Below, piece after piece: positions 15,371 to 24,027 of a DNA stretch of 64,000 bases. The stretch comes from Limnohabitans kasalickyi. Lineage in GTDB: Bacteria > Pseudomonadota > Gammaproteobacteria > Burkholderiales > Burkholderiaceae_C. The notes under the pieces are model-generated. The model was given only the letters and a program-made list of their open reading frames with translations, searched no databases and was not told the origin of the DNA. The stretch lies in the NCBI GenBank assembly GCA_965234325.1, contig OZ248407.1, positions 496,001-560,000 of the forward strand, given 5' to 3'. Position numbers and translations under genes: made by a program. The first letter of the stretch is position 1. Every line of letters starts with the position of its first letter.

Positions 15371-16441
15371 TTATTTGAAACCCACGCGGTCCAACATTTG
15401 TTGCACCTTGATTTGGTTCATCCCCACAGCGCTGATAGGCACCAGCTCGCTTTTGAAGCTGCCGCCGGTCATGGCTTGGAGGGCAGGGTTGTCTAGCTTC
15501 AGACCTTTGACCACGGGCCACTCGTTGTTGCCGTTGGCAAAGTGGTTTTGTGCTGCGGTGCTGACGAGGTATTCCAAAAACTTCACGGCGTTGACCTGGT
15601 TTTTGGCGTAACGCGCGACCGCGCCACCGGCCACGTTCACATGGGTGCCCCAGCTTTGTTGGTTGGGGAACACCACGCCCACACGCTCGGCCACCGCTTT
15701 GTCGGCGGGGTTGGTCGAGCGCATCAAACGTGCCAAGTAATAGGTGTTGGTCACCGCAATGCCGCACTCACCGCTAGCCACCGCTTTGATTTGGTCGGTA
15801 TCACCGCCCTTGGGCGCGCGGGCCATGTTGTCGACCATGCCTTTGAGCCAGATTTCCGTGGCAGCAGGCCCGAGGTGTTCGGTCATCGCGCCAAACAAGC
15901 TCAGGTTGTAGGGATGCGAGCCAGAGCGGATGCACAGCTTGCCTTTGTTCTTGGTGTCGGCTAACTCTTCGTAGGTGTCAACGTCTTCCCGTTTGACTTT
16001 GAGTTTGTCGTACACCACCACGCGTGCGCGTGTGGACAGGCCGAACCAAGCCGTTGCGCCGTTGTCTGCGGGCTTGGCGCGCAACTCGGCAGGGACGGCA
16101 GCCTCTAGCACCTTGGATTGAATGGGGAGGAACAAGCCATCGACCTCACCGCGCCACAAGCGCGAGGCATCAACCAACAAAATGATGTCGGCGGGGGATG
16201 CGCTGCCTTCAGCCTTTAAGCGAGCCACGATGCCGGCGTCGTCAGAGTCCACACGGTTGATCTGTATGCCCGTGGCTTTGGTGAAGTCGCTGTACAGCGC
16301 TTCGTCGGTTGGGTAATGCCGGGCTGAGTAAATGTTGAGCACCGAGGTCTGAGCCGAAACGGCAGGTGCGGTTAAGCCAGTGATCAAGGCAGCTGTCACG
16401 CTGGTCAAAGCGCAAGCCAAGGTGGTGAGAATGCGGTGCAT
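15371..16441 (-). CDS. fbpA: Ferric iron ABC transporter, periplasmic binding protein (FbpA type)
   Basis: A 356-residue type II periplasmic binding protein that carries Fe3+ to the inner membrane permease. The signal peptide runs from MHRILTTLACAL to about APAVSAQ. The mature protein starts with LNIYSARHYPTDEALY, the family hallmark, and has the paired iron-ligand tyrosines in VTNTYYLARL. The start at 16441 is chosen because it gives the signal peptide. An upstream in-frame ATG adds 5 residues. It follows the permease gene after 111 bases and has its own Fur-like box, so it can be made in excess over the permease. Confidence 0.94.
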   Translation of the reverse strand: MHRILTTLACALTSVTAALITGLTAPAVSAQTSVLNIYSARHYPTDEALYSDFTKATGIQINRVDSDDAGIVARLKAEGSASPADIILLVDASRLWRGEVDGLFLPIQSKVLEAAVPAELRAKPADNGATAWFGLSTRARVVVYDKLKVKREDVDTYEELADTKNKGKLCIRSGSHPYNLSLFGAMTEHLGPAATEIWLKGMVDNMARAPKGGDTDQIKAVASGECGIAVTNTYYLARLMRSTNPADKAVAERVGVVFPNQQSWGTHVNVAGGAVARYAKNQVNAVKFLEYLVSTAAQNHFANGNNEWPVVKGLKLDNPALQAMTGGSFKSELVPISAVGMNQIKVQQMLDRVGFK

Positions 16442-16449
16442 GGTGTCAA

Positions 16450-16500
16450 CTTCCAAAAAGAAACTTGGAAGAAGTTTATATCAAATGCGAATCGTTCTCA
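16450..16500 (-). promoter_or_regulatory. Fur-box-like site and leader hairpin upstream of fbpA
   Basis: On the minus strand, TGAGAACGATTCGCATTT (16483-16500) matches 13 of 18 positions of a TGATAATGATTATCATTA-type Fur box. Downstream, CTTCCAA and TTGGAAG (16450-16456 and 16465-16471) can form a 7-bp hairpin. Its 3' arm contains the GGAAG that would serve as the fbpA ribosome binding site. Iron repression by Fur is the likely role of the first. The hairpin is inference. Confidence 0.65.
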
Positions 16501-16552
16501 ATAAATTTCAAGTAAAGACCCTTTTGGCAGCACACCTAGGGGCCATAAGCGG

Positions 16553-18196
16553 TCATGACCGACGCAAGGTTCTGCTGAGCAAAATCACGGGCAGCAAGCC
16601 CACCAGCACCAAGGCCAATGAGGGCAAAGCAGCCTCGCCCAAGCGTTCGTCACGGGCCAGTTGGTAGGCCATCACAGCCAAGGTGTCGGTGTTGAAGGGG
16701 CGCAGCACCAAAGTGGCGGGCAGCTCTTTCATGACGTCTACCAATACCAACAAGGTGGCGGCTGCGACGGGTTTTTTCAGCAAAGGCCAATGCACGCGGC
16801 GCACCAGCGCTAAACCTGAGACACCCAGCATGCGCGCGCTGTCGTCCAAACTGGCGGGCACACGGGCGTAGCCACTTTGCACCGATTGCAAGGCCACGGC
16901 GACAAAGCGCACCAAGTAAGCCCAGACCAAGCCCAGCACGGTGGCGGTCAGCCAAAACCCCACACCGGAATTCGGCCACGTGGCCTGCACCCAACCCGTG
17001 GGCAGCAACAAGCCCACCACAATGACGGCACCTGGCACCGCGTAGCCTAGGCTGACCACCCAGCGCGCTTGGCGCGTGAGCCAATTGGGTTGCAAGCGCG
17101 CTTGCGCAGCCAGCAACAAAGCAGCCCCGACGGCCAGCAGCGCGGTGAACAAACCCAGCGACAAACTGGTGATGGACCATTGCGCAAAACGTGCCCAAGG
17201 CAGCGCCACATCGTCAGTGCCCAGCCACAAGGCGCGCAGCATGAACACAATGGGCAGCACAAAGCCACAAAGCACAGGCATCACACACAGAACCCAGGCG
17301 ATAAAAGCCGAGAAACCTTTGAGGCGCAAGGGCTGCGACTCGCTGCTTTGCCGATCGGAACGCGCGCTGGAAAAACGCAAGCGCGATTGCGCCCGTTGTT
17401 CCGCCGCCAAGAGCACGACCACAACGATCAACAGCAAGGTGGCCAATTGGGCTGAGGCGATGCGGTTGTCCATCACCAACCACGCCTTGTAAATGCCCGC
17501 CGTGAAGGTTTGGATGCCAAAGTAGCTGGACACGCCAAAGTCTGCCAAGGTTTCCATCAAGGCCAGTGCGGTGCCGGCGGCAATGGCGGGTCTGGCCAGC
17601 GGAAGGGCCACCCGAATGATCCGCCGCGCCAGTGGGGCTCCGAGTAAACGAGCTGCTTCCATCAAGTGGTTGGCACGTTCAGACAAAGCGGTGCGGGCCA
17701 GCAAATACACATAGGGGTAGAGCGCAAGGGTGAACACACACGCAGCACCCCAGACATTGCGCACCTCAGGAACCACACGGCCTTCCAAGCCAAACGTCGC
17801 ACGAATGCCCGTTTGCAGCGGACCGCTGAATTGCAAAAAGTCGGTGTAGGCGTAGGCCACCACATAGGCGGGCATGGCCAATGGCAGCAACAAGGCCCAC
17901 TCCAAACTGCGCCGCATGGGAAAGTCAAACAAGGTCACTGCAGCGGCCGACACCGTGCCCATGCTGACGACCCCCACACTGACCAACACGCACAGCAGCA
18001 AGGTGGTGCTGGCGTAATCGGGCAGCACGGTTTGCGCCATTTCTAACAAAATTTGCGCGGAGGCTGGATTCCATTGCAGCCAAGAGGCGAGCACGGTCAG
18101 CACGGGCAACGCCAGCAGCAAGGCCAGCAGCGGCAACAGCAACAGCGCTGCCCCCCTTCCTGTTCGGCGAAAAAAACCTTGTGTATCAAAAGCCAT
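16553..18196 (-). CDS. fbpB: Ferric iron ABC transporter permease (FbpB type, fused two-domain)
   Basis: A 547-residue integral membrane protein with about 12 hydrophobic segments in two homologous halves, the usual layout for iron(III) permeases. The EAA loops that contact the ATPase are visible as LMEAARLLGAPLARRIIRVALPLARP in the first half and LDDSARMLGVSGLALVRRVHWPLLKKP in the second. The ATG at 18196 lies only 5 bases from a TACAAT hexamer on its own strand, which suggests a leaderless or nearly leaderless message. The partner ATPase gene is divergent rather than downstream, which is unusual. Confidence 0.94.
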   Translation of the reverse strand: MAFDTQGFFRRTGRGAALLLLPLLALLLALPVLTVLASWLQWNPASAQILLEMAQTVLPDYASTTLLLCVLVSVGVVSMGTVSAAAVTLFDFPMRRSLEWALLLPLAMPAYVVAYAYTDFLQFSGPLQTGIRATFGLEGRVVPEVRNVWGAACVFTLALYPYVYLLARTALSERANHLMEAARLLGAPLARRIIRVALPLARPAIAAGTALALMETLADFGVSSYFGIQTFTAGIYKAWLVMDNRIASAQLATLLLIVVVVLLAAEQRAQSRLRFSSARSDRQSSESQPLRLKGFSAFIAWVLCVMPVLCGFVLPIVFMLRALWLGTDDVALPWARFAQWSITSLSLGLFTALLAVGAALLLAAQARLQPNWLTRQARWVVSLGYAVPGAVIVVGLLLPTGWVQATWPNSGVGFWLTATVLGLVWAYLVRFVAVALQSVQSGYARVPASLDDSARMLGVSGLALVRRVHWPLLKKPVAAATLLVLVDVMKELPATLVLRPFNTDTLAVMAYQLARDERLGEAALPSLALVLVGLLPVILLSRTLRRS

Positions 18197-18201
18197 GCGG
18201 G

Positions 18202-18237
18202 ATTGTAGGGAGGGGCTGGAAGGCCCTTCCCTACAAT
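18202..18237. promoter_or_regulatory. 36-base palindrome with mirrored TACAAT elements between fbpB and fbpC
   Basis: Arms 18202-18216 and 18223-18237 pair over 15 positions (14 Watson-Crick, one G-T) around TGGAAG. Each outer end reads TACAAT outward on its own strand, 5 bases from the fbpB ATG (18196) and 7 bases from the fbpC ATG (18245). I see no TTGACA-like -35 on either side. It looks like a divergent promoter pair merged with an operator. Confidence 0.65.
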
Positions 18238-18244
18238 GCGTTTT

Positions 18245-19393
18245 ATGTTTTTAGATGTTGCCCAACTACAGGTGAGTTACCCAGATCGCGCGCGTGCGTC
18301 GGTCGATGGGGTCACTTTTGCGTTGCGTGCAGGTGAAATCGGTGTGTTGATTGGTCCCTCGGGATGCGGCAAAACCACCTTGTTGCGTGCGGTCGCGGGT
18401 TTGGAACACGTCAGTGCAGGGGAGATCCAACTTGCGCAACAGGTGGTCAGCAGCACCTCGCAGCATGTGGCGCCGGAGTTGCGACGCATTGGCATGGTGT
18501 TTCAAGATTACGCCCTGTTCCCCCATTTGTCGGTGTATGACAACGTCAGCTTTGGCCTGCACCACTTGGCGCGTTTGGGGCGTGACACCCGTGTGCGCGA
18601 GGTCTTGGCCTTGGTGGGTTTGGCCAGCAGTGCGACACGCTTTCCGCACGAGTTGTCAGGCGGCCAGCAGCAGCGTGTGGCGCTGGCGCGGGCCTTGGCC
18701 CCGCAACCTCAACTGTTGCTGCTGGACGAGCCCTTTTCTAATTTGGATGTCGAGTTGCGCGAGCGCTTGGTGCTCGAAGTGCGCGCCATTTTGAAAGAAG
18801 CACAAACCACCGCCCTGTTGGTCACCCACGACCAGATGGAAGCCTTTGCCATTGGCGACGTCATTGGCGTGATGTCCGAAGGGCGCTTGCACCAATGGGA
18901 CGACGCCTACACGCTTTACCACCGCCCTGCGACAAGGTTCGTGGCGGAGTTCATTGGCCACGGCGTTTTCACGCCAGCCACGTTGCGTGAAGAAAACGGC
19001 CAAGTTGTGGTGCACACGGCGGTGGGTGACCTCACCGATGTGTCCGAGTGCCCTTTGCCTTGTACCTTCGCTTCCGGCGAGTGTGATGTGTTGTTGCGTG
19101 CCGATGACATCGTGCACGACGACCATGCCCCTGTGAAGGCTGAAATCATTCGCAAAGCGTTTCGTGGGTCAGAGTTCTTGTACACCCTGCGCCTGAAAAC
19201 CGGCGAAACAGTGATGGCCCATGTGCCCAGCCACCATGACCACACCGTCGGCGAATGGATCGGCATTCGTGCCGAGGTTGACCATGTGGTGACCTTCAAC
19301 CGCATTTGCCAGATCAACGGCCAAGACTTGTGCAGCATGCCCTGTGCTGAAAAGTCCGCCACGCAACCCATTCGTTTGATGGAGAAATCATGA
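18245..19393 (+). CDS. fbpC: Ferric iron ABC transporter, ATP-binding protein (FbpC type)
   Basis: A 382-residue ABC ATPase. It has Walker A GPSGCGKTTLLR, Q-loop FQDYALFPH, signature LSGGQQQRVALARAL, Walker B LLLLDEPFSNLD and the H-loop TTALLVTHDQME. About 130 residues of TOBE-like C-terminal domain follow, with ECDVLLRADDI. This is the FbpC/PotA subfamily length. I chose the ATG at 18245 because a TACAAT hexamer ends 7 bases before it. An ATG at 18236 lies inside that hexamer. The next gene overlaps its stop by four bases (ATGA). Confidence 0.93.
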   Translation: MFLDVAQLQVSYPDRARASVDGVTFALRAGEIGVLIGPSGCGKTTLLRAVAGLEHVSAGEIQLAQQVVSSTSQHVAPELRRIGMVFQDYALFPHLSVYDNVSFGLHHLARLGRDTRVREVLALVGLASSATRFPHELSGGQQQRVALARALAPQPQLLLLDEPFSNLDVELRERLVLEVRAILKEAQTTALLVTHDQMEAFAIGDVIGVMSEGRLHQWDDAYTLYHRPATRFVAEFIGHGVFTPATLREENGQVVVHTAVGDLTDVSECPLPCTFASGECDVLLRADDIVHDDHAPVKAEIIRKAFRGSEFLYTLRLKTGETVMAHVPSHHDHTVGEWIGIRAEVDHVVTFNRICQINGQDLCSMPCAEKSATQPIRLMEKS

Positions 19394-20046
19394 GCATAAC
19401 TTTGTACTTTGCGCCCGGCGCTTGTTCGTTTGTGCCGCATTGCATGCTGGAAGCCAGCGGCGCGGCTTTTGAGCCGATGCTGGTCAAGCTGCACAAGGGG
19501 GAGCAATACGAGGCCGCCTACAAGGCGATCAACCCACGCAGCCAAGTGCCTGTGTTGGTGGACGAGGGGCAAGCCGTCTCGCAGGTCGTGGCGATTTGTA
19601 TGTATTTGGACAGCAAGTTCCCGCAGATGGGCTTCTTGCCCGCCGCTGGCATGGCGCGTGCCAAAGCGCTCGAAACGTTTGTATGGATGAACAACACCGT
19701 TCACACGACGTTCATGCATGTGTTCTTGCCCAACAAATTTAGCGCGTCAGTCGACGTGCAGGCTGACATCAAGGCCTTTGCGGTGGAAACCTACCGTGGT
19801 CTGCTGGTCGAGTTGCAAACCTTGGTGACCGATGCGCAAGCGCGTGGCGATGCATGGTTGGCCGGTGCCCAGTTCGGTCCGCTTGACGCTTATGCGCTGA
19901 CCTTGACCCGTTGGGGCAGCATGTCTGGCATCAACCCTGAGGGCTACTCCGCCCTGTGGGCGTTTGTGCAGCAAGTGGCGGCACATCCGCCCGTTCAGCG
20001 CGTGATGGAGCGCGAGCGTTTGCAGTTGAATTTGTTCAAGGCCTAA
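19390..20046 (+). CDS. Glutathione S-transferase family protein (beta-class-like)
   Basis: A 218-residue GST. The N-terminal thioredoxin-like domain starts MSITLYFAPGACSFVPH, where the CS pair matches the beta-class motif. It continues with NPRSQVPVLVDEGQAVSQ, with the cis-Pro and glutathione-binding Ser. The C-terminal helical domain follows. Its substrate is unknown. The start overlaps the fbpC stop as ATGA, so it is translationally coupled to the iron ATPase gene. Its stop overlaps the stop of the convergent kinase gene by three to four bases. Confidence 0.9.
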   Translation: MSITLYFAPGACSFVPHCMLEASGAAFEPMLVKLHKGEQYEAAYKAINPRSQVPVLVDEGQAVSQVVAICMYLDSKFPQMGFLPAAGMARAKALETFVWMNNTVHTTFMHVFLPNKFSASVDVQADIKAFAVETYRGLLVELQTLVTDAQARGDAWLAGAQFGPLDAYALTLTRWGSMSGINPEGYSALWAFVQQVAAHPPVQRVMERERLQLNLFKA

Positions 20047-21485
20047 AGCAGGGCGTTAGAAAAGCGCACCGTGAAGCGCGCACCCGGCATGGGTTTGCCC
20101 GGTGCCGCGTCTTCCAGCACGACCGTAGCGTCGTGCTGGTGCGCAATTTCCATCACGATGGGCAAGCCCAAGCCTGAGCCCTCCGCGCCCGTGCCCAAGG
20201 CGCGGTAAAACGGCTGAAACACCAAATCACGCTCGGTTTGCGGAATGCCCGGGCCTGAATCTTCCACCTGCAACACCGCCACTTTGCCAAATCGGTCGCT
20301 CAGCAAACGCACGGTGATGACGCCGGGTTGCTCGGCTGTGGAGGGCGTGTAGTTGATGGCGTTGTCGACCAAGTTGCGCACCAATTCTTTGAGCAACGTG
20401 GGGTTGCCGTTGACGCGTACGCCTGAGCGCGCCGCGTTCACGCCTTCGTAGCCGAGGTCGATGTGTTTGTCCATGGCGCGTGGCAGCGAGTCTTGAATCA
20501 CGTCGCTCACCAGCGTCACCAAATTGCAGGGGCTGCGGGCGATGTGGGTGCTGCCGCTTTCGGCGCGGGCCAGTGACAGCAGCTGGTTCACCGTGTGCGT
20601 GGCGCGCACGCTGGCCAAGCCAATCAACTTCAGCGATTGCTTTAATTCATCGGCGCTGGCCCCTTGGCGTTGCGCTAAGTCCGCCTGCATGCGCAAGCCA
20701 GCGAGCGGGGTTTTGAGCTGGTGCGCGGCATCGGCCAAAAAGCGCTTTTGGGTGGCGATGGACTCTTTCAGGCGCGTGAGCAAATCGTTGATCGAGGCCA
20801 CCAGCGGCGCAACTTCAAGGGGCACCGAATGGTCATCCAGCGGGCTCAGGTCATCGGGTTTGCGCAGGCGGATGCGCTCCTCCAGCAGGTTCAGGGGTTG
20901 AATGCCGCGCGCCAAAGCCAGCCACACCAGCAACACCGCCAGCGGCAAGATGACGAACTGCGGCAGCATCACGCCTTTGATAATTTCGGTGGCCAATACC
21001 GAGCGTTTTTCCAGCGTCTCGCCCACTTGCACCAGCACGGGTTTGGCCCCGGGTGTGACCACACTGACCCAGGTGTAGGCCACGCGAATTTCTGAGCCGC
21101 GCATTTCGTCGTCGCGCAACAGCACTTCGCCAGGCAGTGGTTTGAGCTCGTCGGGGGGCAAGGGAAAGTCGCGTTCGCCACTGATAAATTCACCTTTGGT
21201 GCCCACCACTTGGTAATAAATCAAGTCGGCTTCGTCAGCGCGCAAAATTTCTCGGGCGGGCAGTGGCAGGTTGAAGACCATGCGCTGCTGGTCGCTTTTC
21301 ACCAATTGCGCCAAGGCTTGCACGTTGTATTCGAGGCCGCGGTCAAAGGGGCGACCGGCGATGTTTTGCGCCACCAGCCAGGTCAGGGCCAAGCTCACCG
21401 GCCACAGCAGCAGCAGCGGGGTGAGCATCCAATCCAGAATTTCGCCAAACAGTGAGCGCTGTTCGCGCTGAAAAAGCTTCACCAT
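20043..21485 (-). CDS. Sensor histidine kinase, TctE/2CSK_N type
   Basis: A 480-residue inner membrane kinase. Membrane segments lie at about residues 19-40 and 172-192, around a periplasmic domain of the 2CSK_N type found in TctE. The H-box is FLADAAHQLKTPLAG (His255). The ATP-binding part shows NLVDNAINYTPS, DSGPGIPQ and GSGLGLPIV. It sits 32 bases after the response regulator gene on the same strand. TctE kinases often control tricarboxylate transporters, but no tctABC-like genes are near, so the signal is open. Confidence 0.93.
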   Translation of the reverse strand: MVKLFQREQRSLFGEILDWMLTPLLLLWPVSLALTWLVAQNIAGRPFDRGLEYNVQALAQLVKSDQQRMVFNLPLPAREILRADEADLIYYQVVGTKGEFISGERDFPLPPDELKPLPGEVLLRDDEMRGSEIRVAYTWVSVVTPGAKPVLVQVGETLEKRSVLATEIIKGVMLPQFVILPLAVLLVWLALARGIQPLNLLEERIRLRKPDDLSPLDDHSVPLEVAPLVASINDLLTRLKESIATQKRFLADAAHQLKTPLAGLRMQADLAQRQGASADELKQSLKLIGLASVRATHTVNQLLSLARAESGSTHIARSPCNLVTLVSDVIQDSLPRAMDKHIDLGYEGVNAARSGVRVNGNPTLLKELVRNLVDNAINYTPSTAEQPGVITVRLLSDRFGKVAVLQVEDSGPGIPQTERDLVFQPFYRALGTGAEGSGLGLPIVMEIAHQHDATVVLEDAAPGKPMPGARFTVRFSNALL

Positions 21486-21517
21486 GGCGAATTAGGCGTG
21501 TTGAACTCGGAGGGCGA

Positions 21518-22192
21518 TTAGCCTGGGATTTTTTCGAGGCAATAGCCCAAGCCGCGTACGGTGGCGATGCGGATGGGGCCTTTCTCGATCTTCTTGCGCA
21601 GGCGATGGATGTACACCTCAATGGCGTTGTTGCTCACCTCTTCGCCCCATTCGCACAAGCGCTCGACCAATTGGTCTTTGCTGACCAAACGGCCTGCGCG
21701 CTGCAACAGCACTTCGAGCAAACCCAGTTCGCGGGCCGACAACTCAACCATCTTGCCGTCGATGGTGGCAACACGGCCGGTTTGGTCGTAAATCAGCGGG
21801 CCGTGCTTGATGGACGAGCTGGTGCCGCCCATGCCGCGACGTGTGAGGGCGCGCACGCGGGCTTCGAGCTCTTGCAACGAAAAGGGCTTGGCCATGTAGT
21901 CGTCCGCGCCGTAGTCCAAGCCTTTGACGCGCTCTTCCACACCGTCGGCAGCAGTCAAGATCAAGACGGGGATGGCAGAGCCACGCGAGCGCAAACGTTT
22001 GAGAACCTCGAGGCCGTGCATTTTGGGAAGACCCAGGTCCAAGATGAGCAAATCGAACTCATCGGTGGTCATCAAGGCAGCATCCGCTTCGGTGCCACTG
22101 GCCACATGGTCAGCCGCAGCGCCTGAGGCGCGCAGAGTTCGCAGCAGGCCATCGGCCAAGACCAAGTCGTCTTCAGCGATCAAAATGCGCAT
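21518..22192 (-). CDS. OmpR-family response regulator (TctD/QseB-like)
   Basis: A 224-residue regulator. The receiver domain has the acidic pair in AEDD, the phosphoacceptor Asp52 in LLILDLGLPKMHG and the conserved lysine in MAKPF. The winged-helix output domain ends with NNAIEVYIHRLRKKIEKGPIRIATVRGLGY, typical of the OmpR class. It is the first gene of a pair with the kinase at 20043-21485. Confidence 0.95.
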   Translation of the reverse strand: MRILIAEDDLVLADGLLRTLRASGAAADHVASGTEADAALMTTDEFDLLILDLGLPKMHGLEVLKRLRSRGSAIPVLILTAADGVEERVKGLDYGADDYMAKPFSLQELEARVRALTRRGMGGTSSSIKHGPLIYDQTGRVATIDGKMVELSARELGLLEVLLQRAGRLVSKDQLVERLCEWGEEVSNNAIEVYIHRLRKKIEKGPIRIATVRGLGYCLEKIPG

Positions 22193-22228
22193 GATGTGTC
22201 TCCAACTTTGTTCGTGTTTTTAGGGGAA

Positions 22229-22738
22229 TTAGGCCGTTGATTCTAGGTCCGAGTAAGCGCCTGCATAGGCCTCTAACCCTAAGCTGACCACGGTGGCCAC
22301 GTCGCCCCCCACCTCTTGCCGGAACTCGGCTTCGGCCTGCGCGACTGCGCGTTCAAAGGCACTTAGCCAAACCAAGCCTGTTTCGGTGAACACAATGCGC
22401 CGCGCGCGGGCATCTTGCGGGTCGGGCGTGCGCTGCACCAAGCCCCAAGCCTCGCACTGTGTCACCAAGTCGCCCATGGCCTGCTTGGTCATGCCCGCAC
22501 TCACCGCCAACTCGCTCAAGCGCGAGCCTTGCAAGCTCAAGTGGCGTGTGATGTGAATGTGCGCGGCACTCACTTGGGCCCGCGCTGCAAGGTTGGAGAG
22601 GGCCAGCGGCACGTCGTCGTTGTGTGCCATCAGATGCAACACGCGCGCGTCGAAGCGTCGCATGGCGTGGCCCAGCAGGCGGCCGAGGTGGGTTTGACGC
22701 CAGTCTTGGGGGTGAGAAAAAGCGGGTTGAATAGCCAT
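22229..22738 (-). CDS. MarR-family transcriptional regulator
   Basis: A 169-residue protein with a winged helix-turn-helix of the MarR family. The recognition part is SRLSELAVSAGMTKQAMGDLVTQCEAWGLVQRTPDPQDARARRIVFTETG in outline, including the D-x-R wing. The start MAIQPAFSHPQD at 22738 is preferred. The frame stays open 108 bases further upstream, but that part overlaps the recA promoter and is probably not translated. It is divergent from recA. The ligand and targets are unknown. Confidence 0.88.
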   Translation of the reverse strand: MAIQPAFSHPQDWRQTHLGRLLGHAMRRFDARVLHLMAHNDDVPLALSNLAARAQVSAAHIHITRHLSLQGSRLSELAVSAGMTKQAMGDLVTQCEAWGLVQRTPDPQDARARRIVFTETGLVWLSAFERAVAQAEAEFRQEVGGDVATVVSLGLEAYAGAYSDLESTA

Positions 22739-22783
22739 TTGCAGATAGTAAGGCAAACTGACTTTAAAAAGTCTTTTCTTGTT

Positions 22784-22818
22784 TTGACTTTGCGTTAAAG
22801 TACTGGTCAAGCATCCAG
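22784..22818 (+). promoter_or_regulatory. recA promoter region with a LexA-like SOS box
   Basis: CTGG-N8-CCAG at 22803-22818 is an imperfect match to the CTGT-N8-ACAG LexA box but keeps CTG-N10-CAG symmetry. It lies 61 bases before the recA start. TTGACT at 22784-22789 could be the -35. I see no good -10. Confidence 0.5.
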
Positions 22819-22879
22819 CTGTTGAAGTAAACAGTGGCTGGGCCAACCCCTTTTATGTGCCACCTCAACGGAGATTTTC

Positions 22880-24001
22880 ATGAATGCAAAAACTCAAGCC
22901 CCTGACAGCGAAAAAGCCAAAGCCCTGCAAGCCGCCTTGGCGCAGATTGAAAAACAATTCGGCAAGGGCACCATCATGCGCTTGGGCGAAGGCGAAGTGA
23001 TTGACGACATTCAAGTGGTGTCCACCGGTTCCTTGGGTTTGGACATTGCGTTGGGCGTCGGTGGCTTGCCCCGTGGCCGCGTGATTGAAATCTACGGCCC
23101 CGAGTCATCGGGTAAAACCACCCTCACCTTGCAAGTGATTGCCGAAATGCAAAAACAAGGCGGCACTTGCGCCTTCGTGGATGCCGAGCACGCTTTGGAC
23201 TCGCAATACGCCCAAAAACTCGGCGTGAATTTGCAAGATTTGCTGATCAGCCAGCCCGATACCGGCGAGCAAGCCCTGGAAGTGGTGGACAGTTTGGTGC
23301 GCTCTGGCGCGGTCGACTTGGTCGTGATCGACTCGGTGGCCGCCCTCACCCCCAAAGCTGAACTCGAAGGCGACATGGGCGATTCATTGCCCGGCCTGCA
23401 AGCCCGTTTGATGAGCCAAGCGCTGCGTAAGTTGACGGCCTCCATCAAGAAGACCAACTGCACGGTGATCTTCATCAACCAAATTCGCATGAAGATTGGC
23501 GTGATGTTTGGTTCGCCAGAAACCACCACGGGCGGTAACGCGCTCAAGTTTTACGCTTCGGTGCGTTTGGACATCCGCCGCACGGGCACCATCAAAAAAG
23601 GTGAAGAGGCGATTGGTAACGAAACCAAAGTCAAAGTGGTGAAAAACAAAGTGGCGCCCCCGTTCAAAACGGCCGAGTTCGACATCTTGTTTGGCGAAGG
23701 CATCAGCCGCCACGGCGAAATCATCGACATGGGCGTGAACGCCAAAGTGATCGAGAAGTCGGGCGCTTGGTATGCCTACCAAGGCGAAAAAATCGGCCAA
23801 GGCCGTGACAACGCCCGTGAGTTCTTGCGTGAGAACCCTGAGTTGTCCTTCGAGATCGAAAACAAAGTGCGCGACTCGTTGGGCATTCCATTGTTGGCGG
23901 GCGGTGTGGACGCTCCAGCAGGCAAAGAAGAAAAAGCCCCCAAGGCTGCGAAGACACCCAAAGAGGCCAAAGGCGCTGATGCCGATGGCGTGGTGGCTTA
24001 A
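22880..24001 (+). CDS. recA: Recombinase RecA
   Basis: A 373-residue DNA strand-exchange ATPase and SOS co-protease. Walker A is GPESSGKTTL, Walker B is LVVIDSVAALTP, and the L1/L2 DNA-binding loops are around GDSLPGLQARLMSQALRK and IRMKIGVMFGSPETTTGG. The C-terminal tail is rich in Lys, Glu and Ala. The start follows CAACGGAG. recX follows 26 bases downstream, the usual arrangement. Confidence 0.99.
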   Translation: MNAKTQAPDSEKAKALQAALAQIEKQFGKGTIMRLGEGEVIDDIQVVSTGSLGLDIALGVGGLPRGRVIEIYGPESSGKTTLTLQVIAEMQKQGGTCAFVDAEHALDSQYAQKLGVNLQDLLISQPDTGEQALEVVDSLVRSGAVDLVVIDSVAALTPKAELEGDMGDSLPGLQARLMSQALRKLTASIKKTNCTVIFINQIRMKIGVMFGSPETTTGGNALKFYASVRLDIRRTGTIKKGEEAIGNETKVKVVKNKVAPPFKTAEFDILFGEGISRHGEIIDMGVNAKVIEKSGAWYAYQGEKIGQGRDNAREFLRENPELSFEIENKVRDSLGIPLLAGGVDAPAGKEEKAPKAAKTPKEAKGADADGVVA

Positions 24002-24027
24002 GACGTCACAGTCCGAGAGGTAGTTCC

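Noticed and set aside
22739..22846. N-terminal extension of the MarR regulator
   Set aside because: The 36 extra residues are low-complexity and overlap the recA promoter region. MarR proteins normally start near residue 37 of this frame.
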